A stretch of DNA of 64,000 nucleotides from an uncultured Bacteroidia bacterium (GTDB lineage Bacteria > Bacteroidota > Bacteroidia > Bacteroidales > UBA932). Position numbers and translations under genes: made by a program. Below the pieces are notes generated by a model. That model was not told the DNA's origin and searched no databases. It was given only the letters and a program-made list of their open reading frames with translations. The stretch is from contig CACZZF010000001.1 in assembly GCA_902785575.1 (NCBI GenBank), forward strand, positions 186,001 to 250,000, read 5' to 3'. Within the stretch, counting starts at the first letter, position 1. Each line of letters begins with the position of its first letter. Below, piece by piece: positions 63,199 to 64,000 of this stretch.

Positions 63199-64000
63199 CT
63201 ACCAGAAATAAATATAGAAGGCGACGGTGACTGCCAGGATGATGCAGGAGTGGATAATGTCCCATGTGCCCCAGGAGGCCCTTGTGGCGGCCTTCTGCTC
63301 AGGGGTGGCGGTGCCGAAGCAAAGCCCCTGGACCTGTTCCTCGGAAGGTTTGGGAGTGAACAGGGTCACCACGAAAGCCAGAGCGGCGCAGAACAGGAAC
63401 ATCCACACGCAGAACGCGTAGACATTCATCTCATTGAAGATGAAGGTGAAAGCGTTATGCGACTCAGGATTGACTATCATCGTGACAAGGCGGGTCAGGC
63501 CAAGCGCCAGACCGGCGATAAGGGTCCACATTCCGGCCTTGGGGGAAGTCTTCTTCCAGCATACTCCGAGAAGGAACACCGCAGCGATCGAAGGAGCCAC
63601 AAGGCTCTGCACACTCTGGATGTAGTTGTAAAGGCTCTTCCCCATTTTCTGGATAACCAGAATCCAGAGCACTCCGAACACGACCACAATCACAGTGGCC
63701 AGACGGCCGATGCGTACCAGTTTCTTCTCCGGGGTGTCAGGGTTACGGCGCTTGTAGATGTCGATAGTGTACAGCATCGCGGACGAGTTATAAAGAGAGG
63801 CCAGCGAGCTCATCAGCGCAGCCAGGATGCCGCAGATCACGACTCCCTTCAGACCAACCGGCAGAAGAGTGTTGACCAGCATCGGGAAGGCGAGGTCGGG
63901 ATTGGCCAAGGTGCCGTCAGCCTGCACTCCGAGGGCGGTGGCGAGCATCTGCCCGGTCTGTGAGCCAGGCGTCTTAGTGAGAGCGAAGGCTATCATTCCC
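63199..64000 (-). CDS. Sodium/sugar symporter (SSS family), C-terminal part cut by window edge
   Basis: At least 266 residues open to the right edge, with about seven hydrophobic helices. NTLLPVGLKGVVICGILAA, ALMSSLASLYNSSAML and DIYKRRNPDTPEKKLVRIGR are typical of solute:sodium symporters of the SGLT branch. The last helix ends VAFYIYFW. It is upstream of araD on the same strand and is probably an arabinose transporter (inferred). Confidence 0.88.
   Translation of the reverse strand, partial: GMIAFALTKTPGSQTGQMLATALGVQADGTLANPDLAFPMLVNTLLPVGLKGVVICGILAALMSSLASLYNSSAMLYTIDIYKRRNPDTPEKKLVRIGRLATVIVVVFGVLWILVIQKMGKSLYNYIQSVQSLVAPSIAAVFLLGVCWKKTSPKAGMWTLIAGLALGLTRLVTMIVNPESHNAFTFIFNEMNVYAFCVWMFLFCAALAFVVTLFTPKPSEEQVQGLCFGTATPEQKAATRASWGTWDIIHSCIILAVTVAFYIYFW

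Overview
The window comes from a member of the Bacteroidota, most likely Bacteroidales (gut or rumen type), with moderately high GC. The phylum call rests on promoters of the form TTTG-N19/20-TAnnTTTG (upstream of greA, the porin gene, asnS and efp), many lipoprotein signal peptides, a PF14121-type putative porin, the ExbB/4-TM/ExbD/ExbD cluster, and a glycogen synthase-phosphorylase fusion typical of the phylum. The family cannot be fixed from this sequence. Coding density is very high: no stretch over 300 bases lacks a gene, and I found no tRNA, rRNA, CRISPR array, IS element or prophage.

Layout. 1-2939 (minus): start of a Dcu-type C4-dicarboxylate transporter, a TlpA-like lipoprotein without its CXXC, a HIT protein, GreA and a small thioredoxin-like lipoprotein. 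2999-14590 (minus): RibF, then a complete glycogen module (GT3-GT35 fusion, GH57, GT4, GH133-type debranching enzyme, eukaryotic-type branching enzyme). 14695-25362: outer-membrane porin and lytic transglycosylase (+), FtsX-type permease and M13 peptidase (-), BASS transporter and an FGE-like/Asp-box fusion (+), and a TPR protein (-). 25365-27860 (minus): RsmF, an SRPBCC protein and PyrE. 27927-32821 (+): Nudix, QueA, DprA, TatD and asparaginase. 32946-43988 (+): ExbB/ExbD/TonB-type energy transduction interleaved with AsnS and Udk, then an unknown membrane-anchored protein, an acyl-CoA ligase, dCMP deaminase and a CtpA-type protease. 43972-45129 (-): an NtrC-like regulator without a DNA-binding domain. 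45205-58078 (+): Cmk, IspH, EF-P, a giant M64-type lipoprotein, DnaX, LptB, an unknown secreted protein, an M16 peptidase, a GH29 fucosidase and a GH109-like protein. 58136-64000 (-): arabinose use (GH43, AraB, AraA, AraD, sodium/sugar symporter).

How genes work together. The glycogen genes cover elongation, branching, debranching and phosphorolysis in one run; ADP-glucose pyrophosphorylase is not in the window. The arabinose run goes from uptake through isomerase, kinase and epimerase, with a surface GH43 lipoprotein that may release the sugar. The Exb/TonB genes power TonB-dependent uptake.

The most unusual signal is short palindromic repeat DNA that has entered genes. A palindrome inside rsmF sits between 8-bp direct repeats exactly 135 bp (45 codons) apart, so the frame is kept. 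A second repeat family lies in frame in dnaX, supplies the last residues of AraD, and recurs between the arabinose genes. This resembles the in-gene palindromic elements known from Rickettsia, here in a Bacteroidota genome. Also notable: -7 elements only 5-6 nt before the start codons of tatD, cmk and dnaX, which suggests leaderless mRNAs.
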